Source: Rhodocyclaceae bacterium (GTDB taxonomy: Bacteria; Pseudomonadota; Gammaproteobacteria; Burkholderiales; Rhodocyclaceae). Taken from it: a stretch of 64,000 bases of DNA. The stretch is taken from NCBI GenBank assembly GCA_022072095.1, contig JAJVIJ010000048.1:1-64000 (forward strand). Direction: 5' to 3'. Shown one piece after another: positions 26,502-35,410 of this stretch. The first letter of the stretch is position 1; each line of letters opens with the position of its first letter. The notes below the pieces were generated by a model. That model made no database searches. It saw only the letters and a program-made list of their open reading frames with translations, and was not told the DNA's origin. The position numbers and the translations under genes are program-made.

Positions 26502-27644
26502 TTATTTCGAGTTCGCCGCGATGATCGACGTAAGCGGCGCCACCGCAGACTTACCGGCGGTGCGATTTGATGCCAGAAAAGGAACGGGCGCTTGGTCCTG
26601 ACTGCCACCGGCGCTCAGCCGCATCGCTTCACCACCGGAAAGCGACATGCGGTAAATCTGTGAGATGCCGTCACGCAGGCTCAGAAAATAGAGACCGGAC
26701 CCGTCCGCCGCCCAGGCCGGCGTGTCGTCATGCTTAGGGTGGCGCGTCACATTCGTGACCCCGGTGCCATCCGCATTCATGACGAAGATGTCACCGTGGG
26801 CGCGGTCGAGCTTGTCCTCACCGCGGCCGGAAACGAAGGCTATCCGTTTGCCATCCGGCGACCAGACCGGCATCGAATTGATATAGCGATTGTCCGTCAG
26901 GCGTACCGGATTCGTGCCGTCGGCATTCATCGTGTAGATATTGATCGAATAGTTCTTTTCGGCGGCGAACAGGATCTTGCCACCGTCCGGTGACCAGGAT
27001 GGGCTCGACTTCGGGTCATCGGAGAGCACGCTGGTCAAATCCTTGAGCCCGGTGCCGTCCGCGCTGACCACGAGCACCTGACTACGGATGCGCCCCCCCT
27101 TGCCGTCGACGAAACCGAGAAAGACGAGCTGTCGGCCATCGGGCGACCAGATCGGCGGACCTTTGTCGTAAGACGTATCGGTCAGGCGTTGCAGCCCGCT
27201 GCCATCGGCATTCATCACGAACAGGTTCGCGTGACGATCCCGGTAGGAGCGGAATGCGATCCGGCGGCCATCGGGTGACCAGGACGCCGCATTGTCCGGA
27301 CGTCGCTCGTTGGTCAAACGTTTGACGTTCGAGCCATCAGCGTCCATGACGTACACCTCCATGTTGCCGTCACGCTGCGAGGTAAACAGCACGCGGGCAC
27401 CATCGGGCGACCAGGCAGGCTCGACGTTGTCCCCCGGCCCGCTGGTCAGCACGCGCAAACTCGAGCCGTCGCCACTCATCGCATGAATCTGGCTCCCACC
27501 CTCCTTGGTCGCTACGAACAGCAGCCGCTCGCCATGGAGTTTCGGTCCAGCCCCATAGGCCATGCCGGACAGCGACGTCATGCCGAAAACCCCGACTGCC
27601 CCAATCGCCAAGTACAAACTCTTTGCTATAGCGACTTGTCTCAT
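26502..27644 (-). CDS. Secreted TolB-like PD40 beta-propeller protein
   Basis: Protein of 380 residues with a signal peptide (IGAVGVFGMTSLSGMAYGA) and six PD40 repeats, each with a WSPDG-type turn (PAWSPDG, ASWSPDG, PIWSPDG, PSWSPDG, PVWSPDG, PAWAADG) and a VMNADGSGLxRLT-type strand. This is the TolB C-terminal propeller without the TolB N-terminal domain, so it is not tolB; no tol-pal genes are nearby. Inferred to be a periplasmic or secreted protein-binding scaffold belonging to the surface operon. Confidence 0.83.
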   Translation of the reverse strand: MRQVAIAKSLYLAIGAVGVFGMTSLSGMAYGAGPKLHGERLLFVATKEGGSQIHAMSGDGSSLRVLTSGPGDNVEPAWSPDGARVLFTSQRDGNMEVYVMDADGSNVKRLTNERRPDNAASWSPDGRRIAFRSYRDRHANLFVMNADGSGLQRLTDTSYDKGPPIWSPDGRQLVFLGFVDGKGGRIRSQVLVVSADGTGLKDLTSVLSDDPKSSPSWSPDGGKILFAAEKNYSINIYTMNADGTNPVRLTDNRYINSMPVWSPDGKRIAFVSGRGEDKLDRAHGDIFVMNADGTGVTNVTRHPKHDDTPAWAADGSGLYFLSLRDGISQIYRMSLSGGEAMRLSAGGSQDQAPVPFLASNRTAGKSAVAPLTSIIAANSK

Positions 27645-27656
27645 GCCTGACCTCGC

Positions 27657-28004
27657 TCAGCGCATATGCAGAAAATGACCGCCACCGATACGCTTGTCCG
27701 CCGCATCGAGAACGTCAACCGCATACTTGCCCGCCACACCAGGGCGCACCTCCACGGCCAGCGATCCGTCCGCCTTGGCTACTTCCGACTGCACATGCTT
27801 CTGCCCGGCCGGATCCGTAACCAAAACCTTGATGGCTTGGCCCGGAGCCAAGCCTTGCCCCGTCACCTGCAGCGTCGTGCCGGTGCTGGACGAGGGTACC
27901 GATACCGATAAAGGCGCCGCCACGGCCATCGAGTGAAGCGCCCCCCCGACGATCAGGCTGAGGAAAACGTTCCGAACCATGAAACGCGTTGAGCTCGTGA
28001 TCAT
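27657..28004 (-). CDS. Small secreted Ig-like domain protein
   Basis: Protein of 115 residues; signal peptide (FLSLIVGGALHSMAVAAP) then about 80 residues that look like a single immunoglobulin-like or invasin-type beta sandwich (TGTTLQVTGQGLAPGQAIKVLVTDPAG, GKYAVDVLDAADKRIGGGHFLHMR). I do not recognise a named family. It is the first gene of the operon, 67 bases after the predicted sigma-54 transcription start and 12 bases before the PD40 gene. Confidence 0.72.
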   Translation of the reverse strand: MITSSTRFMVRNVFLSLIVGGALHSMAVAAPLSVSVPSSSTGTTLQVTGQGLAPGQAIKVLVTDPAGQKHVQSEVAKADGSLAVEVRPGVAGKYAVDVLDAADKRIGGGHFLHMR

Positions 28005-28077
28005 TACTGCCTCCCTAACGTATCAATGACATATCCCAAGAACATCGTGGAGCACTATATAGTCGCGCACTTTGACA

Positions 28078-28096
28078 TCAAGCAAGAATGAGGCCA
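28078..28096 (-). promoter_or_regulatory. Sigma-54 promoter of the cohesin/dockerin operon, site C
   Basis: Read on the minus strand: TGGCCTCATTCTTGCTTGA. It has TGGC and TTGC at exact sigma-54 spacing and differs from site B (7853-7871) at two positions in the spacer. Predicted start near 28071. It drives the four leftward genes from 28004 to 24065. Confidence 0.82.
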
Positions 28097-28158
28097 AATT
28101 TACAACCATCTGTTTTTATGTGATTCGTTGGCATTTGTAAGTCATGTTTGGCCACCAT

Positions 28159-28176
28159 GTGTAAAGTTTTCCGACA
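28159..28176 (-). promoter_or_regulatory. PEP-CTERM regulon box, copy C
   Basis: Read on the minus strand: TGTCGGAAAACTTTACAC, 17 of 18 identical to copy A at 6177. It starts 91 bp upstream of the -12 TTGC. Flanked by TTGGCC/GGCCAA repeats (GTGGCCAAAA at about 28180 and GGTGGCCAAAC at about 28150). Confidence 0.75.
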
Positions 28177-28482
28177 ACATTTTGGCCACTCATTAAATAG
28201 GAATGAAATTGATTATCCTTTATACAAAATAGATTGGATGCCTGTTTGCTGCGTTAGTGACCAGCCGAACAGCTCGGCGAAGGGCCTGCCTCCGATGGTA
28301 GCCGCGACAGGTGGCCGGAACCTCGACGAATCGGCCATCAAGTCCCCCGGCCGGATGAGATCGGCGAGGCCCCAAGGACCGTGGGCTGCGACGTATAGCC
28401 GGACATGCGGCGGTCCACGAACGTATGGCTGCGTGTGGAACGCCTTCGAATCAACCGCGACCAACAGGGCGCGTTGCCCTGC
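28177..28482. other. Unassigned stretch between the surface operon and recR
   Basis: About 300 bases. The first 60 are AT-rich; the rest has the window's normal GC. Open frames exist on both strands (for example 28213-28464 minus), but I see no ribosome binding site or family match. It might hold the recR transcript terminus or a decayed gene. Confidence 0.3.
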
Positions 28483-29082
28483 TCACACCACTGGCTGTCT
28501 CGCCTGAAAAGCCTGTGCGATGGTGCCGGTGTCGGCGTGTTCGAGTTCACCCCCGACCGGGAGACCCCGGGCGATGCGGCTGACGGCCAGGCCGTGGGCG
28601 CGCAGACGCTCGGCCAGGAAGTGGGCCGTGGTCTCGCCCTCGTTGGTGAAGTTGGTGGCGAGGATGACCTCGCGCACCTGGCCGTCGCAGGCGCGCGCGA
28701 TCAGCTTGTCGAATTGCAGTTCTTTTGGCCCCACCCCCCGCAAGGGTGCGATGCGCCCCATCAGGCAGTAGTAGAGGCCGTGATAGAGGTGGGTCTGTTC
28801 GACGCGGTTCAGATCGGCCGGAGTTTCCACGATGCACAACTGGCCGGCATCGCGCTGGGACGACGCGCAACGCGCACACAGCTCGGTCTCGCTGAAGTTG
28901 TTGCAACGCGCGCAGTGCGTGAGCCGGCCCAGGGCGACGTCGAGCGCGCGGGCCAGGCGGGCAGCGCCACCGCGGTCGTGTTGCAACAGGTGGTAGGTCA
29001 TGCGCTGCGCGGAGCGCGGCCCGACGCCGGGCAGGCAGCGCAGCGCGGCGATCAGCTCGGTAAGCGCCTCGGGTGCATTCAC
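28483..29082 (-). CDS. recR: Recombination mediator RecR
   Basis: Loads RecA with RecF/RecO at gaps. The 199-residue protein has the helix-hairpin-helix ([17 protein letters not shown]), the four-cysteine zinc site ([16 protein letters not shown]) and a Toprim domain ([37 protein letters not shown]). Third gene of the classical dnaX-ybaB-recR operon, 19 bases after ybaB. Confidence 0.97.
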   Translation of the reverse strand: MNAPEALTELIAALRCLPGVGPRSAQRMTYHLLQHDRGGAARLARALDVALGRLTHCARCNNFSETELCARCASSQRDAGQLCIVETPADLNRVEQTHLYHGLYYCLMGRIAPLRGVGPKELQFDKLIARACDGQVREVILATNFTNEGETTAHFLAERLRAHGLAVSRIARGLPVGGELEHADTGTIAQAFQARQPVV

Positions 29083-29101
29083 GGCGACGTCGCGGCCCCG
29101 C

Positions 29102-29428
29102 TCAGAATGGCAGTTTGAAGCCGGGGGGCAGCGGCAGGCCGCTCGTCATGCCGGACATTTTCTGGCTGACGGTGTCGTCGATACGGCGTACGCAGTCGTT
29201 GATGGCTGCGACCAACAGGTCTTCGAGCATTTCCCGATCTTCCTGCAACAGACTGGGCTCGATCGTGATGCGGCGCGCCTCATGCTTGCAGGTCATGACG
29301 ACCCTGACCATGCCGGCACCGGACTGGCCCTCGACTTCGAGCTGCGCAAGCTCATCCTGCACGCGCTTCATGTTTTCCTGCATCTGCTGGGCCTGTTTCA
29401 TCAGTCCGGCCAACTGGTTTTTCATCAT
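29102..29428 (-). CDS. Nucleoid-associated protein YbaB/EbfC
   Basis: Small DNA-binding protein of 108 residues, with the family's [19 protein letters not shown] coiled segment, the beta-sheet [21 protein letters not shown] and the acidic-hydrophobic [18 protein letters not shown]. It lies 12 bases after dnaX and 19 before recR, the usual arrangement. Confidence 0.95.
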   Translation of the reverse strand: MMKNQLAGLMKQAQQMQENMKRVQDELAQLEVEGQSGAGMVRVVMTCKHEARRITIEPSLLQEDREMLEDLLVAAINDCVRRIDDTVSQKMSGMTSGLPLPPGFKLPF

Positions 29429-29440
29429 CTCGCTTGCTCC

Positions 29441-31060
29441 TTACAACGGTCGAATGCTATCGGGATCGATACGGGCATCGAACTGCTCGCGCAGACCACG
29501 CACAAGCGGATCCTGCTCGATCGACTCGATGGCGCGGGCACGCTGGTTCGATTGCATGTCGGCACGGCGCCGTGCCGGCGTATCGGCTTGCGGCGGCGTG
29601 ATGTCGATTTGCAGGCGAAGCGGACGGTTCAATGCGCGCGCCAGTTCGGCCTGCAATTTCTGCTGGCTGGCGCCCGACATCATCGGCCGATGCGCTGGCG
29701 CCAGCCGCAGCTGCAAGACCTCACCAGTCAGCGAAACCCATTCGAGGTGATGGGCCAGCTCGCGTACCAGGCCAGTGAGCGCCAGACGCTCGATCAGGTC
29801 ATGCCAGCTCGCGGCATCGGTGGGCGCTGCGGTGGCAGGTGACGAAGACTTTGCAGTCGCCACCGGCGGTGGCGATTCAACGGCAGCGGCGGCGACAGCT
29901 TCGGCGGAGCGGTTCACCAGGGGCTCCGGCCCGGTTCGCTGTTCCGGCTCGACGAAGCGGGCCGGCAACGACGGCGGCTGCACGGGCTGGAATGCGACCA
30001 GGCGCAACAGCGTCATCGAAAAACCGGTGGCTGGATCGGGCGCATGGGGCAGATCGGCCGCACCCCGGATCACCATCTGGTAGGCGAGCTGCACGTATTC
30101 CGCATCCCAGCTTCGTGCGTAGGGGTCCAGCGTGGCGCGCTCGGCCTCATCCAGGATCGCGCCGGGTGCGACCTGGCAGGCCGCGATGCGGTGCAGCCAG
30201 CGCGCGAGCCGCGCGAGCGCGTCGCCGAAGTCGGCGCCGGTCGCGGCCAACTCGTCCGCAATGCGCAGCAACGCGGGCGCGTCGGCTGCGACCAGCGCAT
30301 CCAGAATCGACCGTATCTGCTCCTCAGCGGTATTGCCCAGTAGCGCGCGGACATCCGCGGTCGCCAGCCTGCCGGCACCATGCGCTATGGCCTGATCGAG
30401 CAGCGACAGCGCGTCGCGCATGCTGCCGGCAGCGGCGCGCGCGACCTCGCGCAGCGCGCCAGGCTCGTGACTCAGACCTTCGGCCGCCAGCACGTGATCC
30501 AGATGCGCCTCGATGCGTTCAGGCGGCATCGGCCGGAGGTTGAATTGCAGACAGCGCGACAGCACGGTCACCGGGATCTTCTGCGGATCGGTGGTCGCCA
30601 GCACGAACTTGATGTGCTCGGGCGGTTCCTCGAGCGTCTTCAGCATCGCATTGAAGGCATGCGGCGAGAGCTGGTGTACCTCGTCGATCGTAAGCACCTT
30701 GTAGCGGCCGCGCGTCGGCGCATACTGCGCCTGCTCGAGCAGCAGCGCCATCTCGTCGACGCCACGATTGGTCGCGGCATCGACCTCCAGATAGTCGATG
30801 AAGCGCCCGGCATCGATTTCCTGGCAGGCGGCGCAACGACCACATGGACTCGGTGTGACGCCAGTCTCGCAGTTCAGTGCCTTGGCCAGGATGCGCGCCA
30901 GCGTGGTCTTGCCCACGCCACGCGTGCCGGTAAACAAGTAGGCATGGTGCAGCCGCCCGGTTTCCAGCGCGTGGCACAAGGCACGCACGACATGCTCCTG
31001 TCCGACCAGCGCGGAGAAATCGCGGGGCCGCCACTTGCGCGCCAATACCTGATAGCTCAT
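29441..31060 (-). CDS. dnaX: DNA polymerase III subunit tau/gamma
   Basis: Clamp-loader ATPase of 539 residues. Walker A is GTRGVGKTT, the zinc site has four cysteines (CETGVTPSPCGRCAACQ), Walker B is LTIDEVHQLSPHAFNAMLKTLEEPPEH, and sensor 1 is FVLATTDPQKIPVTVLSRCLQF. A Pro/Ala-rich linker (about residues 375-420) precedes a tau-type C-terminus. I did not find a clear A-rich slippery site for gamma production, so only tau may be made. Confidence 0.96.
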   Translation of the reverse strand: MSYQVLARKWRPRDFSALVGQEHVVRALCHALETGRLHHAYLFTGTRGVGKTTLARILAKALNCETGVTPSPCGRCAACQEIDAGRFIDYLEVDAATNRGVDEMALLLEQAQYAPTRGRYKVLTIDEVHQLSPHAFNAMLKTLEEPPEHIKFVLATTDPQKIPVTVLSRCLQFNLRPMPPERIEAHLDHVLAAEGLSHEPGALREVARAAAGSMRDALSLLDQAIAHGAGRLATADVRALLGNTAEEQIRSILDALVAADAPALLRIADELAATGADFGDALARLARWLHRIAACQVAPGAILDEAERATLDPYARSWDAEYVQLAYQMVIRGAADLPHAPDPATGFSMTLLRLVAFQPVQPPSLPARFVEPEQRTGPEPLVNRSAEAVAAAAVESPPPVATAKSSSPATAAPTDAASWHDLIERLALTGLVRELAHHLEWVSLTGEVLQLRLAPAHRPMMSGASQQKLQAELARALNRPLRLQIDITPPQADTPARRRADMQSNQRARAIESIEQDPLVRGLREQFDARIDPDSIRPL

Positions 31061-31085
31061 GGAGGCGATGTTAGCAGGCGAACCC

Positions 31086-33383
31086 TCAGGCCCGATGTGC
31101 CGACAGGACCCCGGTGACCGCAGCGATCTGCGTCATGATGCGTTCGAGCTGAGCCAGACCGGCCACTTCGATTGTGAAAACCATGTAGGCGCGCGCACCG
31201 CGCGATTGTGTCTGCGTGCCGGTGACGTTGATCTTCTCGCGCGCCAGCACGTCCGAAATGTCGCGCAACAGGCCCTGTCGATCCTGCGCAACCACGCGAA
31301 TGTCCACCGGGAACAGGTCGGGCGGCTGGTCGCCAGCATGAGCCCGGGCCATGGTCGTCGTGACCTCGTCGGTGCCGACAGTCGCCACACTCCAGGCAGT
31401 CTCGATGATTCGTTCCGGATGCCGGCGAACGAGTTCGCGGAAGTTGTGGCAGTCCAGCCGATGTATCGACACGCCGTGGCCGCGCGTAACGAAGCCGGAG
31501 ATCGTATCCGGCGGCACGGGCTTGCAGCAGCCGGCCAACTGGATCAGCAGTTTCCCCACTCCGGAGACCAGTACCGGATCGCGCCGCTGCCCGCTCGGCG
31601 CACGCTTCGGCAAGGCGCCGTATGCGTGCGCCGCGGCGGCGGCGCCCTCTCTCTCTGGCGCGCCGGGTCCGGCTTGAGGGATCCCGTCCAGGCGCAGACC
31701 GATCTCGAGCGCACGCGGACCGACCTGGCCGCGCCCTGCGGCGAGGAACAAGGCGTTCGCGTCCTTGTAGTCCATGCGCCGCGCCAGCTCATCGAGATTG
31801 GCTCGGGTCGCGCCGACCCGCTGCAGTTCGCGCATCACGGTCGCGCGTCCTGCGGTCATGGTGGCCGCCTCTTCTTCGGCCGCAAAAAATCGGCGCACCT
31901 TGGCGCGCGCGCCAGCGGTAGCGAGATAGGCCAATTGCGGGTTCAGCCAGTCGCGCGAGGGTGCGCCCTGCTTTGCGGTGAGGATTTCGACCTGCTGGCC
32001 ATTTCGCAGCGGGGTGTTCAGAGCAAGCAACTGGCCATCGACCCGCGCACCACGACAGCGATGGCCCAACTCGCTGTGCAGACGATAAGCGAAGTCGATC
32101 GGCGTCGCACCCCGCGGCAGATCGATGATGCGCCCCTGCGGGGTGAAGACGTAAATGGTGTCGTCCAGCTCGGCATGCCGAATCTGTCGCGCCCACTCGG
32201 CATGGTCGGTGATCTCGTCCCGCCACGACAACAGTTGCCGCAGCCAGGCGATCTTCTCGTCGTAATCCCGGTTGGCCAGGACCGACGCGCCCGCCTCCTT
32301 GTATCGCCAGTGTGCCGCGACGCCGAGCTCGGCGTCGCGATGCATCGCATGCGTGCGGATCTGCACTTCCATCGGCTGGCCATCATCGGCACGCACCGCC
32401 GTGTGCAGCGAGCGATAGTTATTGCCCTTCGGGCTGGCGATGTAGTCGTCGAACTCCCCCTCGATCGCCGGCCACAGCGCGTGTACGACACCCAGCGATG
32501 CATAACACGCATCGACGGTATCGACCAGCACGCGCAGCCCGCGCAGATCGTGGAGCTGATGGAATTCCAGGCCCTTGTTTTGCATCTTGCCGACGATGCT
32601 CTGGATGTGCTTGGGGCGGCCGCGCACCTCGGCGCGGATGCCCTGTGCCGCAAGCGCCGACTGGAGGCGTGCGCTCGATGCGGCGACGAAGGCCTCACGT
32701 TCCCGCCGACTGCCCTCCAGCAGGCCGGCCACACGGTGATAGGTGTCGGGATCGAGGATGCGCAAGGCCAGATCCTCGATTTCCCATTTGAACTGCCATA
32801 CCCCGAGCCGATTGGCGAGCGGCGCATACACGTCGCGCGCCTCGCGCGCGAGCGCGGTGCGCAGCGCATGCGTCCTCGGTGCGAGCCAGCGCAGCGTTTG
32901 CAGGCTGGACGCGAGTCGCAGCAACACCACGCGCAGATCGGAGGACATGGCCAGGATCATCTTGCGCAGGGTCTCGAAGCCGGCCCTGATTTCATTCGCC
33001 GAGCCGCTGGTCGAAGAGGTCCCGAAATCGAGCGCGCGCAAGCGGACGAGCCGGTCCAGCTGGGCAACCATATCCGCGACCAGGGTACCGAAGTGCTCGC
33101 GTAGGTGATCCTGCGCACGCTCCAGATGGATCGGCACGGCAAACAACAGGGCCGCGATGCAGGCATCGCGACCGACGCGAAGTCCGGCCGCAAGCCGCGC
33201 CACGCCGGCTGCATGATCGAGCAACGGCTCCCCGGTCGGCAGTGTCTGGCCAGCATAGACCGATGCGGCGAGCGCCCAGGCCTGGCTGACAAGCGCGCGT
33301 TCGTCGGGCGTCAGGTCCAGCTCCGGCAGTGGTGGTGGCGATGTCTGGGTATCCGGCCCGGTGGCGGCCGAGGGCGTTGTCAT
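31086..33383 (-). CDS. relA: GTP pyrophosphokinase RelA ((p)ppGpp synthetase)
   Basis: Makes (p)ppGpp on starved ribosomes. The 765-residue protein has an N-terminal HD-like region in which the HDxxED hydrolase motif is absent (ALLFAVPIHLERAQ at that place), the synthetase motif EFDDYIASPKGNNYRSLHTAV with the acidic EFDD typical of RelA rather than SpoT, the MEVQIRTHAMHRDAELGVAAHWRYKE motif, a TGS domain (IYVFTPQGRIIDLPRGATPIDFAYRLHSELGH) and a C-terminal ACT domain. Call: monofunctional RelA. It lies 21 bases after bioA. Confidence 0.93.
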   Translation of the reverse strand: MTTPSAATGPDTQTSPPPLPELDLTPDERALVSQAWALAASVYAGQTLPTGEPLLDHAAGVARLAAGLRVGRDACIAALLFAVPIHLERAQDHLREHFGTLVADMVAQLDRLVRLRALDFGTSSTSGSANEIRAGFETLRKMILAMSSDLRVVLLRLASSLQTLRWLAPRTHALRTALAREARDVYAPLANRLGVWQFKWEIEDLALRILDPDTYHRVAGLLEGSRREREAFVAASSARLQSALAAQGIRAEVRGRPKHIQSIVGKMQNKGLEFHQLHDLRGLRVLVDTVDACYASLGVVHALWPAIEGEFDDYIASPKGNNYRSLHTAVRADDGQPMEVQIRTHAMHRDAELGVAAHWRYKEAGASVLANRDYDEKIAWLRQLLSWRDEITDHAEWARQIRHAELDDTIYVFTPQGRIIDLPRGATPIDFAYRLHSELGHRCRGARVDGQLLALNTPLRNGQQVEILTAKQGAPSRDWLNPQLAYLATAGARAKVRRFFAAEEEAATMTAGRATVMRELQRVGATRANLDELARRMDYKDANALFLAAGRGQVGPRALEIGLRLDGIPQAGPGAPEREGAAAAAHAYGALPKRAPSGQRRDPVLVSGVGKLLIQLAGCCKPVPPDTISGFVTRGHGVSIHRLDCHNFRELVRRHPERIIETAWSVATVGTDEVTTTMARAHAGDQPPDLFPVDIRVVAQDRQGLLRDISDVLAREKINVTGTQTQSRGARAYMVFTIEVAGLAQLERIMTQIAAVTGVLSAHRA

Positions 33384-33404
33384 GGCTGCCGTACCGATTG
33401 CGAT

Positions 33405-34724
33405 CTATGGAGAAGCGACGCGGTCGAGCGCGCGGCAGGTGGCATCCACCATGTGGTCGGCGTCGGCTTCCGACAGCACGTAGGGCGGCATCCAGTACAC
33501 GGTATTGGCCATCGGACGCAGCAACAAGGACTGCTCGAGCGCGGCGGCGAACAGGCGCTGCGCAAAATCGGGGCCAGCCGAGTCGACCTCGAAAGCCCAG
33601 ATCATGCCGCAGCGGCGAAAGTGGCGGACGTCGGCGCGGGCACGCAGCGCGCGCGCGCGCTCATCGATGTGGGCGCCGATGCGCGCATTGTCCGCCAGCA
33701 CGTCGCGCTCGGCGAACAGGTCCAGCGTCGCCAGCGCCGCCCGACAGGCGAGCGGATTGCCGGAGTAGGAATGCGAATGCAGGAAGCCGCGCGCGACATC
33801 GGTATCGTAGAACGCGCGGAAGATGTCATCGGTCGCGAGCACCACCGACAGTGGAAGAAAGCCGCCGGTGATGCCCTTGGACAGCAGCATCAGGTCCGGC
33901 CAGATGCCAGCCTGCTGACAGGCATAGAAACTGCCGGTGCGCCCGAACCCGACCGCGATCTCGTCGGCGATCAGAAGAACATCGAAGCGATCGCACAGGC
34001 TCCGCGCCCCGCTCAGGTAGGCGGGCGAATACATCGCCATGCCGCCCGCACCCTGCACAAGCGGTTCCACGATCAGCGCCGCGATCTCGGCATGATCGCG
34101 CGCGAACAGCTCCTCCAATGTCCGCAGGCAGCGCGCAGTTTGCGCCTCGGCGGTCTCACCGGGCAGGGCGTATCGCGGGTCGGGCACCGGCACCTGCATG
34201 CCAGGCCGCAGCAGCGGCGCGTATTGATCGCGGAACAGCGCGACATCGGTGACCGACAGCGCGCCGAGCGTCTCGCCGTGGTAGCTTCCCGCCAGACTCA
34301 CATAGCGGTGTTTGCCTTCGTGTCCGCGGTTGCGCCAGTAGTGGAACGCCATTTTCAGCGCGATCTCCGTCGCCGACGCACCGTCCGAAGCGAAGAAGGC
34401 ATGCCCCAGTCGGCCCTCACACCGCGCCGACAGGCGTTCGGCGAGCTCGACCGCCGGCGCATGCGCAAAGCCCGCGAGCATCGCGTGCTCGAGCCGTCCC
34501 AGTTGCTCGTTCACGGCGGCGACGATCTTCGGTTGGCAGTGCCCGAACAGATTCACCCACCAACTGCTGACGGCATCCAGGTAGCGGCGTCCGTCGTAAT
34601 CGAACAGCCACGCGCCCTCTCCGCGCGCGAGCGGCACGAGCGGAAAGCGCTCATGGCGCTGGATCTGTGTGCACGGATGCCAGACGGCGGCGAGGCTGCG
34701 TCCGACCCAGTCACGGTTGCTCAT
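33405..34724 (-). CDS. bioA: Adenosylmethionine-8-amino-7-oxononanoate aminotransferase
   Basis: PLP enzyme that makes 7,8-diaminopelargonate in biotin synthesis. The 439-residue protein has WHPCTQ (residues about 14-19), SSWWVNLFGHCQPKI, SDGASATEIALKMA, the HGETLGALSVTD stretch, LLIADEIAVGFGRTG and the PLP lysine in LLSKGITGGFLPL. Its ATG overlaps the bioD stop (ATGA), so the two are translationally coupled. Confidence 0.96.
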   Translation of the reverse strand: MSNRDWVGRSLAAVWHPCTQIQRHERFPLVPLARGEGAWLFDYDGRRYLDAVSSWWVNLFGHCQPKIVAAVNEQLGRLEHAMLAGFAHAPAVELAERLSARCEGRLGHAFFASDGASATEIALKMAFHYWRNRGHEGKHRYVSLAGSYHGETLGALSVTDVALFRDQYAPLLRPGMQVPVPDPRYALPGETAEAQTARCLRTLEELFARDHAEIAALIVEPLVQGAGGMAMYSPAYLSGARSLCDRFDVLLIADEIAVGFGRTGSFYACQQAGIWPDLMLLSKGITGGFLPLSVVLATDDIFRAFYDTDVARGFLHSHSYSGNPLACRAALATLDLFAERDVLADNARIGAHIDERARALRARADVRHFRRCGMIWAFEVDSAGPDFAQRLFAAALEQSLLLRPMANTVYWMPPYVLSEADADHMVDATCRALDRVASP

Positions 34725-35410
34725 CGATGGAGTTCCCGTAATGGCCCGGCATTCGTCAGCCAGTCGTGGCCCAGGCCCGCGCCGAAATGGGGGAGCACAC
34801 CTAGCAGTGGCGCCCCGATTCGATGCCTGAGGTAATCGATATTGGCTTCGCGGCTGGGCATGGCCGGATCGAGCGTGTTCGCGACCCAGCCGATCAACGC
34901 ACGCCCATGCCGGCGCACCGCGTCGGCCGTGAGCAGGGCGTGGTTCAGGCAACCCAGACGCAGGCCCACGACCAGCACCACCGGCAGGTCGAGCGCCGAG
35001 GCGAGATCCGCCATGTCGCGCCCGCCGTCGATCGGCGCGCGCCAGCCACCCGCGCCCTCGACGACGACGAAATCGGCACGCCCGGCGAGTGCCGCAAGGC
35101 ATTGCCGCAGGAATTCAAAGTCGATCACGGTTCCGGCTTCGGCTGCGGCCAGGTGTGGCGACACGGGTGGCGCAAACGCATAGGGATTGACCTCGCGATA
35201 GTCGAGCGCAAGGTTGCCGGCGGCAAGCAGGCGCTCGGCGTCTTCATTGCGCAGCCCGGCCGCGGTGGCGCGGCAACCCGAGGCGATCGGCTTCATACCG
35301 GCGACGCGCAGCCCGGTGACGGCCAGCGCCCCCAGCAGCGCGACCGCGACTTCGGTTTTGCCGACCCCGGTGTCGGTGCCGGTGACGAAGACAGCGCCCG
35401 TTCCCGTCAC
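34721..35410 (-). CDS. bioD: Dethiobiotin synthetase
   Basis: ATP-dependent carboxylation and ring closure of diaminopelargonate to dethiobiotin. The 229-residue protein has the P-loop GTDTGVGKTEVA, KPIASG, the VEGAGGWRAPI motif and a late DYLRHRIGAPLLGVLP. Start codon is GTG at 35410, with GGGAG just upstream inside the end of bioF. It overlaps bioA by 4 bases and abuts bioF. Confidence 0.95.
   Translation of the reverse strand: MTGTGAVFVTGTDTGVGKTEVAVALLGALAVTGLRVAGMKPIASGCRATAAGLRNEDAERLLAAGNLALDYREVNPYAFAPPVSPHLAAAEAGTVIDFEFLRQCLAALAGRADFVVVEGAGGWRAPIDGGRDMADLASALDLPVVLVVGLRLGCLNHALLTADAVRRHGRALIGWVANTLDPAMPSREANIDYLRHRIGAPLLGVLPHFGAGLGHDWLTNAGPLRELHR

Noticed and set aside
24509-26524. 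Long plus-strand frames opposite the dockerin protein gene
   Set aside because: The minus strand gives a complete signal peptide, repeats and dockerin; the plus frames show only Arg/His/Gln-rich noise.
26502-27644. Calling the PD40 protein TolB
   Set aside because: It lacks the TolB N-terminal domain and the tol-pal gene context; only the propeller repeats are shared.
28148-28507. Small gene candidates in the gap before recR (both strands)
   Set aside because: No ribosome binding site, no recognisable domain, and the frames overlap the promoter or recR; kept only as an unassigned stretch.
29441-31060. Programmed frameshift in dnaX for a gamma subunit
   Set aside because: No A-rich slippery heptamer was seen in the expected region.
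31086-33383. Bifunctional SpoT
   Set aside because: The HDxxED hydrolase motif is missing and the synthetase motif is the acidic EFDD type of RelA.
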